DNA of 12,335 bases, from NCBI GenBank assembly GCA_036268995.1, contig DATATB010000067.1, positions 1 to 12,335 on the forward strand, read 5' to 3'. Each line of letters starts with the position of its first letter. Positions within the stretch are counted from its first letter, which is position 1. Under the pieces are notes generated by a model. It saw only the letters and a program-made list of their open reading frames with translations, was not told where the DNA came from and made no database searches. The DNA is from DATATB01 sp036268995 (GTDB taxonomy: Bacteria; Planctomycetota; Planctomycetia; Pirellulales; PNKZ01). Shown here piece after piece: positions 1 through 7,588 of the stretch. Made by a program: the position numbers and the translations under genes.

Positions 1-2667
1 GCTTTGGCAGCCGGGCGCAAGGCGAAGGATACCGCGCTGATAAAGCGCGTGGTCGAGGTCGGCAAGACGGTCACCGCGGCGAAGCAGCAATGGGACGGTT
101 TTCATAAGGCGCAGGCGACGCTGGCCAAAACGCCCGACGACCCCGCGGCGAATCTCGCGGTGGGCCGCTACCTGGCGCTGGTGCAAGGCGACTGGGAGCA
201 GGGGCTCGTACACCTGGCCAAAGGCCCCGACGGGCCGCTCAAGGATTTGGCCGTCAAGGGACTCAAGCCGCCGTCAGAGCCCGCCGCGCTGGCCGAGATG
301 GGCGACGCCTGGTTCAATGCGTCAGACAAGGCGAAAGGCAAAGACAAGGTCGAGCTACGCGCCGGCGCCGCGTATTGGTACTCGCTAGCCGAGCCCGGCC
401 TGACCGGCCTGGCAAAAACCATCGTCGAAAAGCGACTCAAAGAACTCGGCGGCAAGGTGGCCGTGGCGCAGCCCAGCTCCGGCGGAAAAATGCCGGAGAC
501 GATCGAACTGCCCCTGGCGCCGGGCGTCGGCATGAAGTTCCGCCTGATACCCGCCGGCACATTTACGATGGGCACCCCCGGCAACGCGTCCGAAACCCCG
601 CATCGGGTCGACATTACGAAACCATTCTATCTGGGCGCGACCGAAGTCACCCAGGCCCAATGGCTGGCGGTGATGGGGAGCAATCCAAGTGCGTTTCCGG
701 GCGAGTTGGAGCGACCTGTCGAGAAGGTGTCGTGGAACGACTGCCAGGTTTTTTTGGAGCGGCTAAATTCCAGCGCGGCGGCGCGAAAGCTTCGCTTCCG
801 ATTGCCCACAGAAGCCGAATGGGAATACGCCTGCCGCGCGGGCACAACGACCAAATACTACTTTGGCGACGATGTGGCATTATTGCTGCAAAATGCATGG
901 TTCAAAGACAACTCGAACGGCACACCGCACCCAGTCGGACAACTCAAGCCGAATCCGTGGGGGCTGTATGATATGTACGGCAATGTCTATGACTGGTGCA
1001 GTGACTGGTTTGCCAAGGATTATTACCAAAACTCACCGGCCGCCGATCCAGAAGGTCCGCCCAGCGGTATGCACCGTGTTCTCCGAGGCGGGGCCTTCTC
1101 AAACCTGCCCGAACCTTGCCGATCCGGCGGGCGCAATGCTCGCGCTCCGGATGTCGCTGACAACCCGTACGGCCTCCGCGTCGTCTGCGAGCCGAAGGTC
1201 AAGGCGGCGGCGACGACGCGTCGAGCGTCGAAAGGTGTTGCCGCACCAATCGATGTTCTCAAGCTGATTGACTTGCAGCGGGATGTCGTTTCCGGCAGTG
1301 GCTGGAAGCTGCGGGATGGCACGCTCATTCTTCCGGCCGCGCCGGCCAGCGGGGCTGCGCCCAGGCTGATGCTTTCCGCGCCGCCCTGGGAGGAGTATTC
1401 GCTGCACATGGCAGTACGCCCAACGGGCAACAATTGCGGCCTGTTTGTTGGTCTGGTGATCGGGGGCGCCCGGTGCGGTCTGTATTGCGAACCAGCCTAT
1501 ACTGCGCTGGGCATGGTCGACGGCGTCCACCCGAACAGCAGTCCCACCAAATCCAAGGCCATTTGGGATGGAGAGAAACCTGTCGACCTCGTTTGCGACG
1601 TCCGGGCGGGCGGCGTGACGGTTCGAGCGATCGGGCAGCCCATCCTGACCTGGGCTGGCGATCCGCAGCGTCTGTCCATGCACGGAGCATGGACGGTCCC
1701 AAACCCCAGAGCGCTGATCATCGGCCCACGCGGCGCGGCGTGCGAGATCACGCGGCTTGAGCTAACGACGATCGGCGCAGACACAGGCGTTGGGATGCAC
1801 AACACGGGCCTGCCAGCCCGTAGCGGAGCCAAACGTCCGTTGGCGTTTTCCCAGGCCGAAGTCGAGCGCAGCGTGGCCAACTGGGTGCTGTCGCTCGGCG
1901 GAAAGGTGAAAGTCACGTCGCCCGCGGAGCTGACGCCGACTTCGGATCCGCCGGAGATCACAAGTGCGGACCAATTGCCGGCCGAACCGTTTGTCGTATT
2001 TGGTATCGACTTGTCCGAAAAGAAATCGGTGACCGACAGCGACCTGGCACGCACCGCCGGTTTAGCGAATCTCGTCGAGCTTAAGCTCCACGGCACGGCG
2101 ACCGGCGATGCCGGAATGGCATATATCGGGCAGATACCCCGGTTGAAGTTGCTGTACCTGCACAATACCAAAGTTACCGATGCCGGGCTGTCGGAGCTCG
2201 ATCAACTCACAAACTTGACCCACCTGTTCTTGACCGGTACAAGAACGACCGACGCCGGTTTTGTACACCTCCGCCAGTTGACCGCGATGCGTCACCTTGG
2301 ACTGCAAAACACCGGACTCACTGACGCCGGAATGAAGAACCTGGCAGCCATGCCGCATTTGCGCTGGCTGGCGATCAGCCGCACGACAATCACGGATTTG
2401 GCCTTGAAAGAGCTGACAAGGAATCTCGAGATTACCGACGTCGAGCTCGTACGAACGAAAATCAGCGACGCGGGCCTGATGCAGGTACGCTCGATGCCCA
2501 TGCTCTCTGGGCTGAACCTGGATCAAACCGCCATCAGCGACCGCGGGCTGGAAGTCCTGGCAACAATTCCTGGGTTGAAATCGGTGCATCTGACTGGTTC
2601 AAAGGTCACCGACGACGGCGTACAGAAGTTTCGCGCGCGGCGGCCCGACTGCGAGATCACTCGGTAG
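1..2667 (+). CDS. FGE/SUMF1-like domain protein with C-terminal leucine-rich repeats (5' end outside window)
   Basis: The frame is open to the left edge, so the true start lies upstream; residues are counted here from the TTG at 4. Residues about 20-150 are a helical TPR-like region. Residues about 168-398 are a formylglycine-generating-enzyme-type (SUMF1/EgtB/PvdO) fold with the motifs IPAGTFTMG, LPTEAEWEYACRAGT, NPWGLYDMYGNVYDW, RGGAF and GLRVVCE. Of the two catalytic cysteines of true FGE (GGSYMCHRSYC in human), the first position is Asn367 here and only the second, Cys372, is kept, so sulfatase-activating oxidase activity is doubtful. Residues about 417-590 look like a beta-sandwich (LamG/DUF1080-like), and about 660-887 hold eight repeats of about 24 residues of the LxxLxLxxTxITDAGL type. 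Such proteins in planctomycetes often continue N-terminally into a Ser/Thr kinase or membrane anchor, which cannot be seen here. The TAG stop lies inside the terminal repeat of the element at 2664. Confidence 0.9.
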   Translation, partial: ALAAGRKAKDTALIKRVVEVGKTVTAAKQQWDGFHKAQATLAKTPDDPAANLAVGRYLALVQGDWEQGLVHLAKGPDGPLKDLAVKGLKPPSEPAALAEMGDAWFNASDKAKGKDKVELRAGAAYWYSLAEPGLTGLAKTIVEKRLKELGGKVAVAQPSSGGKMPETIELPLAPGVGMKFRLIPAGTFTMGTPGNASETPHRVDITKPFYLGATEVTQAQWLAVMGSNPSAFPGELERPVEKVSWNDCQVFLERLNSSAAARKLRFRLPTEAEWEYACRAGTTTKYYFGDDVALLLQNAWFKDNSNGTPHPVGQLKPNPWGLYDMYGNVYDWCSDWFAKDYYQNSPAADPEGPPSGMHRVLRGGAFSNLPEPCRSGGRNARAPDVADNPYGLRVVCEPKVKAAATTRRASKGVAAPIDVLKLIDLQRDVVSGSGWKLRDGTLILPAAPASGAAPRLMLSAPPWEEYSLHMAVRPTGNNCGLFVGLVIGGARCGLYCEPAYTALGMVDGVHPNSSPTKSKAIWDGEKPVDLVCDVRAGGVTVRAIGQPILTWAGDPQRLSMHGAWTVPNPRALIIGPRGAACEITRLELTTIGADTGVGMHNTGLPARSGAKRPLAFSQAEVERSVANWVLSLGGKVKVTSPAELTPTSDPPEITSADQLPAEPFVVFGIDLSEKKSVTDSDLARTAGLANLVELKLHGTATGDAGMAYIGQIPRLKLLYLHNTKVTDAGLSELDQLTNLTHLFLTGTRTTDAGFVHLRQLTAMRHLGLQNTGLTDAGMKNLAAMPHLRWLAISRTTITDLALKELTRNLEITDVELVRTKISDAGLMQVRSMPMLSGLNLDQTAISDRGLEVLATIPGLKSVHLTGSKVTDDGVQKFRARRPDCEITR

Positions 2668-2793
2668 TTCCAAGTTCTGGGCTTTCAATGCAGGAACACT
2701 AATCGGCGCTAATCGACACTAATCGGATTAGTGAGGATTAGCGGGAATTAGTGTTCCTTTCGCATTTTTTCGGACAGAGACTTGGAACTACTG
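2664..2793. mobile_element. 130-bp nested-palindrome element with 7-bp flanking direct repeats, inserted at a stop codon
   Basis: The ends are perfect 12-bp inverted repeats, GTAGTTCCAAGT (2664-2675) and ACTTGGAACTAC (2780-2791). The 7-mer TCACTCG occurs directly outside, at 2657-2663 and 2794-2800, as expected for a target-site duplication. A second inverted repeat (2693-2757) lies almost concentrically inside. The stop codon TAG of the upstream gene (2665-2667) is part of the left end. If the element and one repeat copy are removed, the upstream gene reads ATC ACT CGT TAA, ending in the same I-T-R residues as now. There is no internal gene, so this would be a non-autonomous MITE-like element. 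The GTAG...CTAC ends also fit REP-type elements. The family name is unknown to me. Confidence 0.65.
2693..2757. repeat. Long imperfect palindrome (31-nt arms, 3-nt loop), possible transcription terminator
   Basis: The arms 2693-2723 and 2727-2757 are complementary at 26 of 31 positions around the loop CGG. They are built from three iterations of an ACTAAT/ATTAGT unit. On the + strand the stem is followed by TTTCGCATTTTTT (2758-2770), so a transcript of the upstream gene would form a long hairpin followed by U-rich sequence. That is compatible with termination, although the T run is interrupted. It lies inside the element at 2664-2793. Confidence 0.6.
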
Positions 2794-2900
2794 TCACTCG
2801 TTAAGCGGCTCTCCGCGTCGCACCGCTGGGCTTATAGTGCGTGGGCGTCTCAAAAGTAGGTCGGCAACTGCTACGCCCGAGGCGGCGGTTTCCCGCCCCT

Positions 2901-3055
2901 CGTTTTCCGTAGCCCAGCCCTTTAGGGCTGGGTTTGCCATTGGCGACCGGAATCCCTCCTTCCCGTTCCGATGCGGCCGCCGGCCGCATCGGAACGGGAA
3001 GGAGGTTCGCGCGACCGAGTGGTCCCAGCCCTAAAGGGCTGGGCTACAGAAAACG
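2901..3055. mobile_element. REPIN-like paired hairpin element, family A (GTAG...CTAC)
   Basis: The two 32-nt ends 2901-2932 and 3024-3055 are inverted copies with a single mismatch. Each contains GTAG (2909-2912) or its complement CTAC (3044-3047) next to a hairpin with 9-bp arms CCCAGCCCT/AGGGCTGGG. This is the layout of REPINs: two inverted REP sequences, each with a GTAG tetranucleotide at the foot of a hairpin, mobilised by RAYT transposases. No flanking direct repeat is visible, as is usual for REPINs. A second, perfect palindrome fills its middle. A solo copy of the same hairpin occurs at 11192-11230. The element lies between two convergent genes. Confidence 0.7.
2955..3005. repeat. Perfect 25-bp inverted repeat with 1-nt spacer
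   Basis: The arms 2955-2979 and 2981-3005 are exactly complementary around the single base 2980. The arms include CCTCCTTCCCGTTCCGATG and a GCGGCCG core. The palindrome is nearly concentric with the outer ends of the family A element (centres 2980 and 2978), so the whole 155-bp unit could fold into one long interrupted cruciform. A perfect repeat of this length suggests recent origin, selection or gene conversion between arms. Confidence 0.85.
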
Positions 3056-3092
3056 CTGTCTTGCGTCACCGACAAATTTGACGCTCACACGC

Positions 3093-4376
3093 TTACAGCG
3101 CGTCGGTGTAGCTGCCGCGGAAGAAGCCGCTGTCGGCCGGGGGCGTGTAGCGGATTTCGAGGGCCGGTGCTTGCTGGGGGTGGTTGTCGTGCAGGGAGTG
3201 CATGCCGAGATCGAGCACGGTGGAGGTTAGCAGCGTGCGCTCGATGGGGTAGGGGGGCCGGCCGGAAGTAAAGAAGCGCTCGATGTTCGAGACCAGCGCG
3301 TTAAAATATTTTGCTCCGGGCGGAGCGGGCAGATAGAAGCACGTCGCGAGCGGCTGTTGGCGCCCGGCCACGTTGCCGGCGAAGCAAAGGTCGGTCGTGT
3401 GCCCGGAAAGATTGATCACGGTGCCGCGCGTGCCGTCGCGATATTCGATGAGCAGCGCCACGGGCCGCTCGACATTTTCGCGCACCGACCCGATGTTCAA
3501 GCTGGGGCTCGTGGCCAGCGCCGCACGGAACAAATCCCACGACCAGCGGCCGTCGTCGCCGGCCTTCCAGACCGCATCGCCAGTTAGCCCGGTGACCGAG
3601 CGCACGCCGGTTTCACCGCCAACGCGGCGCTCGAGCATGCACTGCAAACCTTCCAGGGCATGAAACAAATAGACTTCGGGCGTGGGATGATCCGAGCCGA
3701 ACGTGACCAGGCCTTCGCGAAACGGCGTGCCCAGCGGCGGCTCGAATTCGGGCCGTCGCCAGGTGACCGGGATCGAAGAACCGGCCATCAGCCCGAACTT
3801 CAGCTCGCGCGACGTGGCCACCATTCGGGCCGCCAGCCGATGATCGTACGACAAGTGTTTGTCGCTGAACACCGGCACGCTGCGGCCGCTGGTGCGAAAG
3901 ACTTCGACGATTTGCTCGAAAAGTTTATAGCGGGGGTATAAAATCTGCCGGAACTCGTTGAGCGGGTAATCGCCGTGTTCGGCAATGAGCAGCACGGCAT
4001 CGACGTCAAGCTGTTTGCCGCCCAGCGCCTCGGCCACGCTCGTGCACAACTGCACGTCGTGCCGGCGGCAGACTTCGCGCGACAGGTCGTCGGAGGGATA
4101 CTGGTCGTTGAACATGCGAACCAGTTTGAACGGCGGCTGATGATGAAAGCCCTCGCGGCTGTAGCCGTGAATGAAGCGGCCTGCGATGTGATACGCGTGC
4201 GAGCGAAAGCGATAGATCGTGTTGATCGCCGCCACGCGCGGCAGCCTGGCCGGTGGCTTGGCAGGTAGATTGTCTGCGGCGGCCAGCGGCGTGGGCCGGC
4301 CGAAGCAGCCGGCTGCCAGGGACGCGGTCGTGTAAGCCAGGGCGGCACGGCGTGAGATCTCGGGCGAGTGGTTCAT
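3093..4376 (-). CDS. Tat-exported protein of unknown function, possibly Gfo/Idh/MocA-like
   Basis: The product is 427 aa if started at the ATG at 4376, chosen because it places a twin-arginine signal at the N-terminus: SRRAALAYTTASLAAG at residues 8-23, followed by Cys24. An AAGC cleavage site makes a Tat lipoprotein possible, but it is a weak lipobox. An upstream start (to 4415) would only add residues before the signal. The mature part begins with RVAAINTIYRFRSHAYHIAG, then an ALGGKQLDVDAVLLIAEHGDYP stretch resembling the segment of Gfo/Idh/MocA oxidoreductases that follows the Rossmann nucleotide site. The classical GxGxxG is absent, so NAD(P) binding is not shown. The C-terminal half is unrecognised. 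It is divergent from the DUF962 gene with only 13 bp between the start codons. No clear Shine-Dalgarno sequence is seen. Confidence 0.8.
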   Translation of the reverse strand: MNHSPEISRRAALAYTTASLAAGCFGRPTPLAAADNLPAKPPARLPRVAAINTIYRFRSHAYHIAGRFIHGYSREGFHHQPPFKLVRMFNDQYPSDDLSREVCRRHDVQLCTSVAEALGGKQLDVDAVLLIAEHGDYPLNEFRQILYPRYKLFEQIVEVFRTSGRSVPVFSDKHLSYDHRLAARMVATSRELKFGLMAGSSIPVTWRRPEFEPPLGTPFREGLVTFGSDHPTPEVYLFHALEGLQCMLERRVGGETGVRSVTGLTGDAVWKAGDDGRWSWDLFRAALATSPSLNIGSVRENVERPVALLIEYRDGTRGTVINLSGHTTDLCFAGNVAGRQQPLATCFYLPAPPGAKYFNALVSNIERFFTSGRPPYPIERTLLTSTVLDLGMHSLHDNHPQQAPALEIRYTPPADSGFFRGSYTDAL

Positions 4377-4389
4377 AGTGGTGAAGATA

Positions 4390-4725
4390 ATGAAGCCGGC
4401 GCCGCAATTCGACAACTTTGCCCAATTCTGGCGATTCTATTTGGCGGAGCATCGCCGGCCGGCGACCCGGGCGTGGCATTTCGCGGGCACCACCGCGGCC
4501 ATGTTGGCGCTGGCGGCGATTGGAATTTCGCGAAGTTGGCGGTGGCTGCCGGCCGTGCCGCTGTGCGGCTATGCGCTGGCCTGGTTCAGCCATTTGGCCA
4601 TCGAAGGCAATCGGCCGGCGACGGTTGGGCACCCGCTCTGGTCGCTGGCGGCCGATTTTAAGATGTGGCGGCTAATGGTCACCGGCCGCCTAGGGCGCGA
4701 ATTGCAGCCCAGCGACGACGCCTGA
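4390..4725 (+). CDS. DUF962/Mpo1-like small membrane protein
   Basis: The product is 111 aa. The ATG at 4390 is preferred over the in-frame GTGs at 4378 and 4381 because GGTGA (4380-4384) lies five bases before it. The protein matches the DUF962 (YGL010w/Mpo1) family: FWRFYLAEHRRPATRAWHFAGT at residues 13-34, then hydrophobic segments at about 29-47 and 52-71, then FSHLAIEGNRPATVGHPLWSL at 66-86 and DFKMW at 89-93. His21, His30, His68 and His81 fall in the conserved blocks. In yeast Mpo1, an Fe2+-dependent dioxygenase acting in alpha-oxidation of 2-hydroxy fatty acids, conserved histidines are thought to bind the metal. Bacterial members are mostly uncharacterised, so the reaction here is inference; membership of the family is fairly sure. 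Confidence 0.88.
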   Translation: MKPAPQFDNFAQFWRFYLAEHRRPATRAWHFAGTTAAMLALAAIGISRSWRWLPAVPLCGYALAWFSHLAIEGNRPATVGHPLWSLAADFKMWRLMVTGRLGRELQPSDDA

Positions 4726-4765
4726 CGGGCCGCTCAGCGCGGTGGCTCTTAAGTGGGGAACATAT

Positions 4766-4900
<135 letters not shown>

Positions 4901-4932
4901 CATATCAGGCCCAATCTAATTGAGACACCACA

Positions 4933-5301
4933 TTAGTTCCCCAGGCCGACGCCCTGGTTCGAGAGGTCGGGCGTGTTGTAGCCAAGCTTCGCGGCCCGGG
5001 CTTGGAGCGCGAATTGGAAGTATTGCAGGCGCTTCGTTCGTTTCTTGCGGGCCCAGACGAACGTGCTGTCGACTAATTCGCGGGGTAGGTCGCCGTCTTC
5101 GACCAAGGTAATGATTTGGGCGATATAGGCGAACTCGACGGGGCGGCGCGCCTTAAGCCCCTTCTCCAATTGACCTTGCAGATCGAGGTCGGAAACGCCG
5201 CCTCCGCTGAGTGCCGGTGGCGGGTCGGCCGCCAAGCCGGTTGAAGCGGCACGCGACCATCCCAGGATTAGCGCCAGCACGAAGCCGATTCTGGCTTTCA
5301 T
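4933..5301 (-). CDS. Small secreted protein of unknown function
   Basis: The product is 122 aa from the ATG at 5301. An SD-like GGAGAA lies seven bases upstream of it, and the N-terminus MKARIGFVLALILGWSRAAS followed by TGLAAD is a Sec signal peptide. The longer frame to 5487 would bury this signal and is unlikely. The mature part (about residues 27-122) is predicted helical, with QLEKGLKARRPVEFAYIAQI, a DLPRELVDSTFVWARKK segment and YFQFALQARAAKLG. It has no cysteines and no recognised catalytic motif. The style fits small conserved planctomycete secreted proteins, but I cannot name a family. It is divergent from the 599-aa gene; the 211 bp between the starts presumably hold both promoters. 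Confidence 0.75.
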   Translation of the reverse strand: MKARIGFVLALILGWSRAASTGLAADPPPALSGGGVSDLDLQGQLEKGLKARRPVEFAYIAQIITLVEDGDLPRELVDSTFVWARKKRTKRLQYFQFALQARAAKLGYNTPDLSNQGVGLGN

Positions 5302-5512
5302 CGCGGAGTTCTCCGACGTGGGCTCGAATGAGCGAAAAAGACGGGGCCGCGACTTGTACTGAAATGTTTTCATGGCGGCAAGATCGCTCGTGGCCGGCGG
5401 CTTTATGTGAAGCCGAATCGCGGTTGGTTGGTAAGGGCCGGTCGCGATATCATGGAAGGCGAACGCTTCCGGTGGCCAAACCCGCAACTAGCCAGGCTTG
5501 ATCGTGCCAGCA

Positions 5513-7312
5513 ATGCCAAGACGACGACCATTGCCGGCCGCGCTGGTCCGCTGTTTGTTCGGCGGTTGGTGGTCGTGCGCCGCGTTGATCTTGCCTGCGG
5601 CCGGCGTGGCGGCGCCACCTCCAAAAGAGTCCCGCCAAGCCGCGGCCGACTCGGTTGCCGATCTGGTGCGGCAACTAGACAGCGACGATTTCACCACACG
5701 CGCTCAGGCTCGCCAGCGGCTGACGGCCCGGGTGGCCCAAGCGGCCACGCGGCAAGAACTCGAGGCCGAGTTGCGCAGCGCATGGCTCTCGCCCAATTTG
5801 TCGGCCGAAGCCCGCGCGCTGTTGGAGCCGATTTGTGCGCAAGTTCCCGACGCGATGCAGGCGGCCGGCAACATCGACGTCGCCAGGCTGGATCGGCTGA
5901 TTGCGCAACTCGATAGTCTGATTTACAGTCAGCGGGAAGCGGCCGCGCTGGAGCTGGAGCCGCTGGCCGGGCGCATGCCGCAGGCGCTGGCACTGGTCGA
6001 GCGTTTGAAGCACGCGCTGGATCGATCCGGCGTTTCGCTGGATGCTCGACGCCAGATGGATGCCCTGTGGGGCAAGGCGCGCGGCACGTGGCTGATGGCG
6101 CCGGTCGGAGAAACCGGCGCGCCCAAGGTCGAGAACCAGCAAATCGAGGCATGGATCGACGCCTTGGCGGCGGCCGAGGGTGCAAGCGAGGCCGAGCACT
6201 TGCGTGCCGACAATGCCCAGCGCCAGTTGCTCGATCTATTGGCCCGCGACGACCAGCTGCAGCGCGTCAAGAAATCGCTGGAAGCGCGCCTGGCCGCGGA
6301 ACCGAGCGAGACGGCCCGGGCACGGATCACGGCGCTGGTCGATTGGACCCGGCCGGCAATGGTGGCCGAGTATTGGCACGAGGGGCATCACACGAGCATT
6401 CAGTATTTGCTGGTGGGAATTCCCAGCCATCCGGAGCGTGCCCAGCGGGCCAGCCACTTCGACCGCTGCGACGATCACAAGGCACATTGCGTCAGCGGCA
6501 ATTCGCTCTCGCCGGGCGATTGGCCGGTGGGGGTGTTTTTTCCGCATCCCTTGAACGTGGAGAGCATGTTTCACCTGGTGAACCTGCCGACGCCGCGCCG
6601 CCGCATGGCTTACGACTACGAAGTGCAGCGCGACGAGCGGTTGCGGCTGGCCGAGTTGACCGAGCACACGCTGCAACTGCTGCTGGCGGCCAAGCGGCCG
6701 CTGGACGAACGCGAAATCGTGATGCTGCGGTTCTTGGAGCCGCATGCCGTTTCGCGATTCGCCGGCAAGTATTTGCTGGCCGTGCCGGACGCACCGGTCG
6801 CCCCGTTGATCTCGGCCGATATTACGATGGACCTGCGGATGTACGGCAGCCGTCACGGGCTGTTGTGCCATCTGCTGATCGAACGGGGAACCCACGAGGC
6901 CGGCCCGGGGTTGATGCGGGCCTGCCTGGAAAATAAAGTGCTCGCGCCGACCGACGTGGCGCCGTATTGTCTGCCCTGGATCGCCAGCCTGGCGATTTGC
7001 GAGCGGGATCCTTGGCCGCAGGCCGATGCCTGGCTCGAGCAGTTGCTGTCGCGCCAAAAGGCTTTGGCCAGCAGCGCAATGTGCCCGGGGCAACTGGGCG
7101 CCACGGCGGCCAGCATTCTGCTGAAGCGGCACGGCATGTCGCCCGAGACCTTTGGCCTGGAAGCAGTTGGCGACGAGGGCATGCTGACCGGAACGCAGTT
7201 TACGGCTTACCGGTTCCAGTCGACGGGCCACCGGGATCGGGTGCTGGATTGGTGGTCGCAATACAAGCGGCAGTTGGCCGCCCGGCCCGCCCGATCTGTC
7301 CGAGTGCCCTAG
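5513..7312 (+). CDS. Large secreted protein of unknown function with His/Cys-rich centre
   Basis: The product is 599 aa from the ATG at 5513. Upstream TTG (5498) and GTG (5504) would lengthen it slightly, and no strong SD sequence decides. The N-terminus has arginines, then a hydrophobic run ending AALILPAAGVAA, a Sec signal peptide. Residues about 45-75 (VADLVRQLDSDDFTTRAQA) resemble the short helical repeat often found at the start of planctomycete secreted proteins with HEAT-like folds. Most of the rest is helical. A distinct segment at about residues 285-345 is rich in His and Cys: EYWHEGHHTS, then HFDRCDDHKAHCVSGN, then GVFFPHP. It could bind a metal or haem, but there is no exact known motif (CxxCH is absent). 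The C-terminus ends in a basic tail. Function is unknown. Confidence 0.8.
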   Translation: MPRRRPLPAALVRCLFGGWWSCAALILPAAGVAAPPPKESRQAAADSVADLVRQLDSDDFTTRAQARQRLTARVAQAATRQELEAELRSAWLSPNLSAEARALLEPICAQVPDAMQAAGNIDVARLDRLIAQLDSLIYSQREAAALELEPLAGRMPQALALVERLKHALDRSGVSLDARRQMDALWGKARGTWLMAPVGETGAPKVENQQIEAWIDALAAAEGASEAEHLRADNAQRQLLDLLARDDQLQRVKKSLEARLAAEPSETARARITALVDWTRPAMVAEYWHEGHHTSIQYLLVGIPSHPERAQRASHFDRCDDHKAHCVSGNSLSPGDWPVGVFFPHPLNVESMFHLVNLPTPRRRMAYDYEVQRDERLRLAELTEHTLQLLLAAKRPLDEREIVMLRFLEPHAVSRFAGKYLLAVPDAPVAPLISADITMDLRMYGSRHGLLCHLLIERGTHEAGPGLMRACLENKVLAPTDVAPYCLPWIASLAICERDPWPQADAWLEQLLSRQKALASSAMCPGQLGATAASILLKRHGMSPETFGLEAVGDEGMLTGTQFTAYRFQSTGHRDRVLDWWSQYKRQLAARPARSVRVP

Positions 7313-7321
7313 CGCCGGCTG

Positions 7322-7356
7322 AGGGGCATCGCGGAATTGCGGGCATTCCGGCCCCT
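7322..7356 (+). repeat. Two-part hairpin after the 599-aa gene
   Basis: AGGGGC (7322-7327) pairs with GCCCCT (7351-7356), and CGGAAT (7332-7337) with ATTCCG (7345-7350), with a four-base bulge and a seven-base loop. It begins ten bases after the stop codon at 7312. There is no T run after it, so it is at best a factor-assisted terminator or a decayed repeat. Confidence 0.4.
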
Positions 7357-7362
7357 GGCGGA

Positions 7363-7423
7363 GTAGCGGAATTCGTGCGAATTCCGAGCAGCCGGCCCAC
7401 GGAAGCCTCACGACTTCCGCTAC
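7363..7423. repeat. REPIN-like paired hairpin, family C (GTAG...CTAC)
   Basis: GTAG at 7363-7366 is followed by a hairpin CGGAATT/AATTCCG (7367-7386). After 13 bases comes a second hairpin CGGAAG/CTTCCG (7400-7419) and CTAC (7420-7423). The two 24-nt halves are inverted copies with four mismatches, and most mismatches sit in or near the loops. The layout equals that of family A, but the stem sequence is different and the spacer is much shorter. Confidence 0.6.
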
Positions 7424-7588
7424 GGTTTGCTCCTGGAAAATCCGCGACTTTCACTTCTTCGCGATAAAAGTTGCTTGCGATCGGCCGGGCCGCTTTTCAC
7501 AATTGAAGGGCCGAATAGTCAGCGGCCAAAAGCCCTGCGGGGCAGTGATTGATGGCCGCTACGCCTTTTTGCACCTGGAGAGTCAACA

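Noticed and set aside
5302..5487. N-terminal extension of the small secreted protein to 184 aa
   Set aside because: It would put about 60 residues before an obvious signal peptide; the start at 5301 has a good Shine-Dalgarno sequence.
6236..7411. Long open frame (391 codons) on the - strand
   Set aside because: It is antisense to the 599-aa secreted protein gene; composition is Gln/Arg/Pro-rich as expected for a GC-rich shadow frame.
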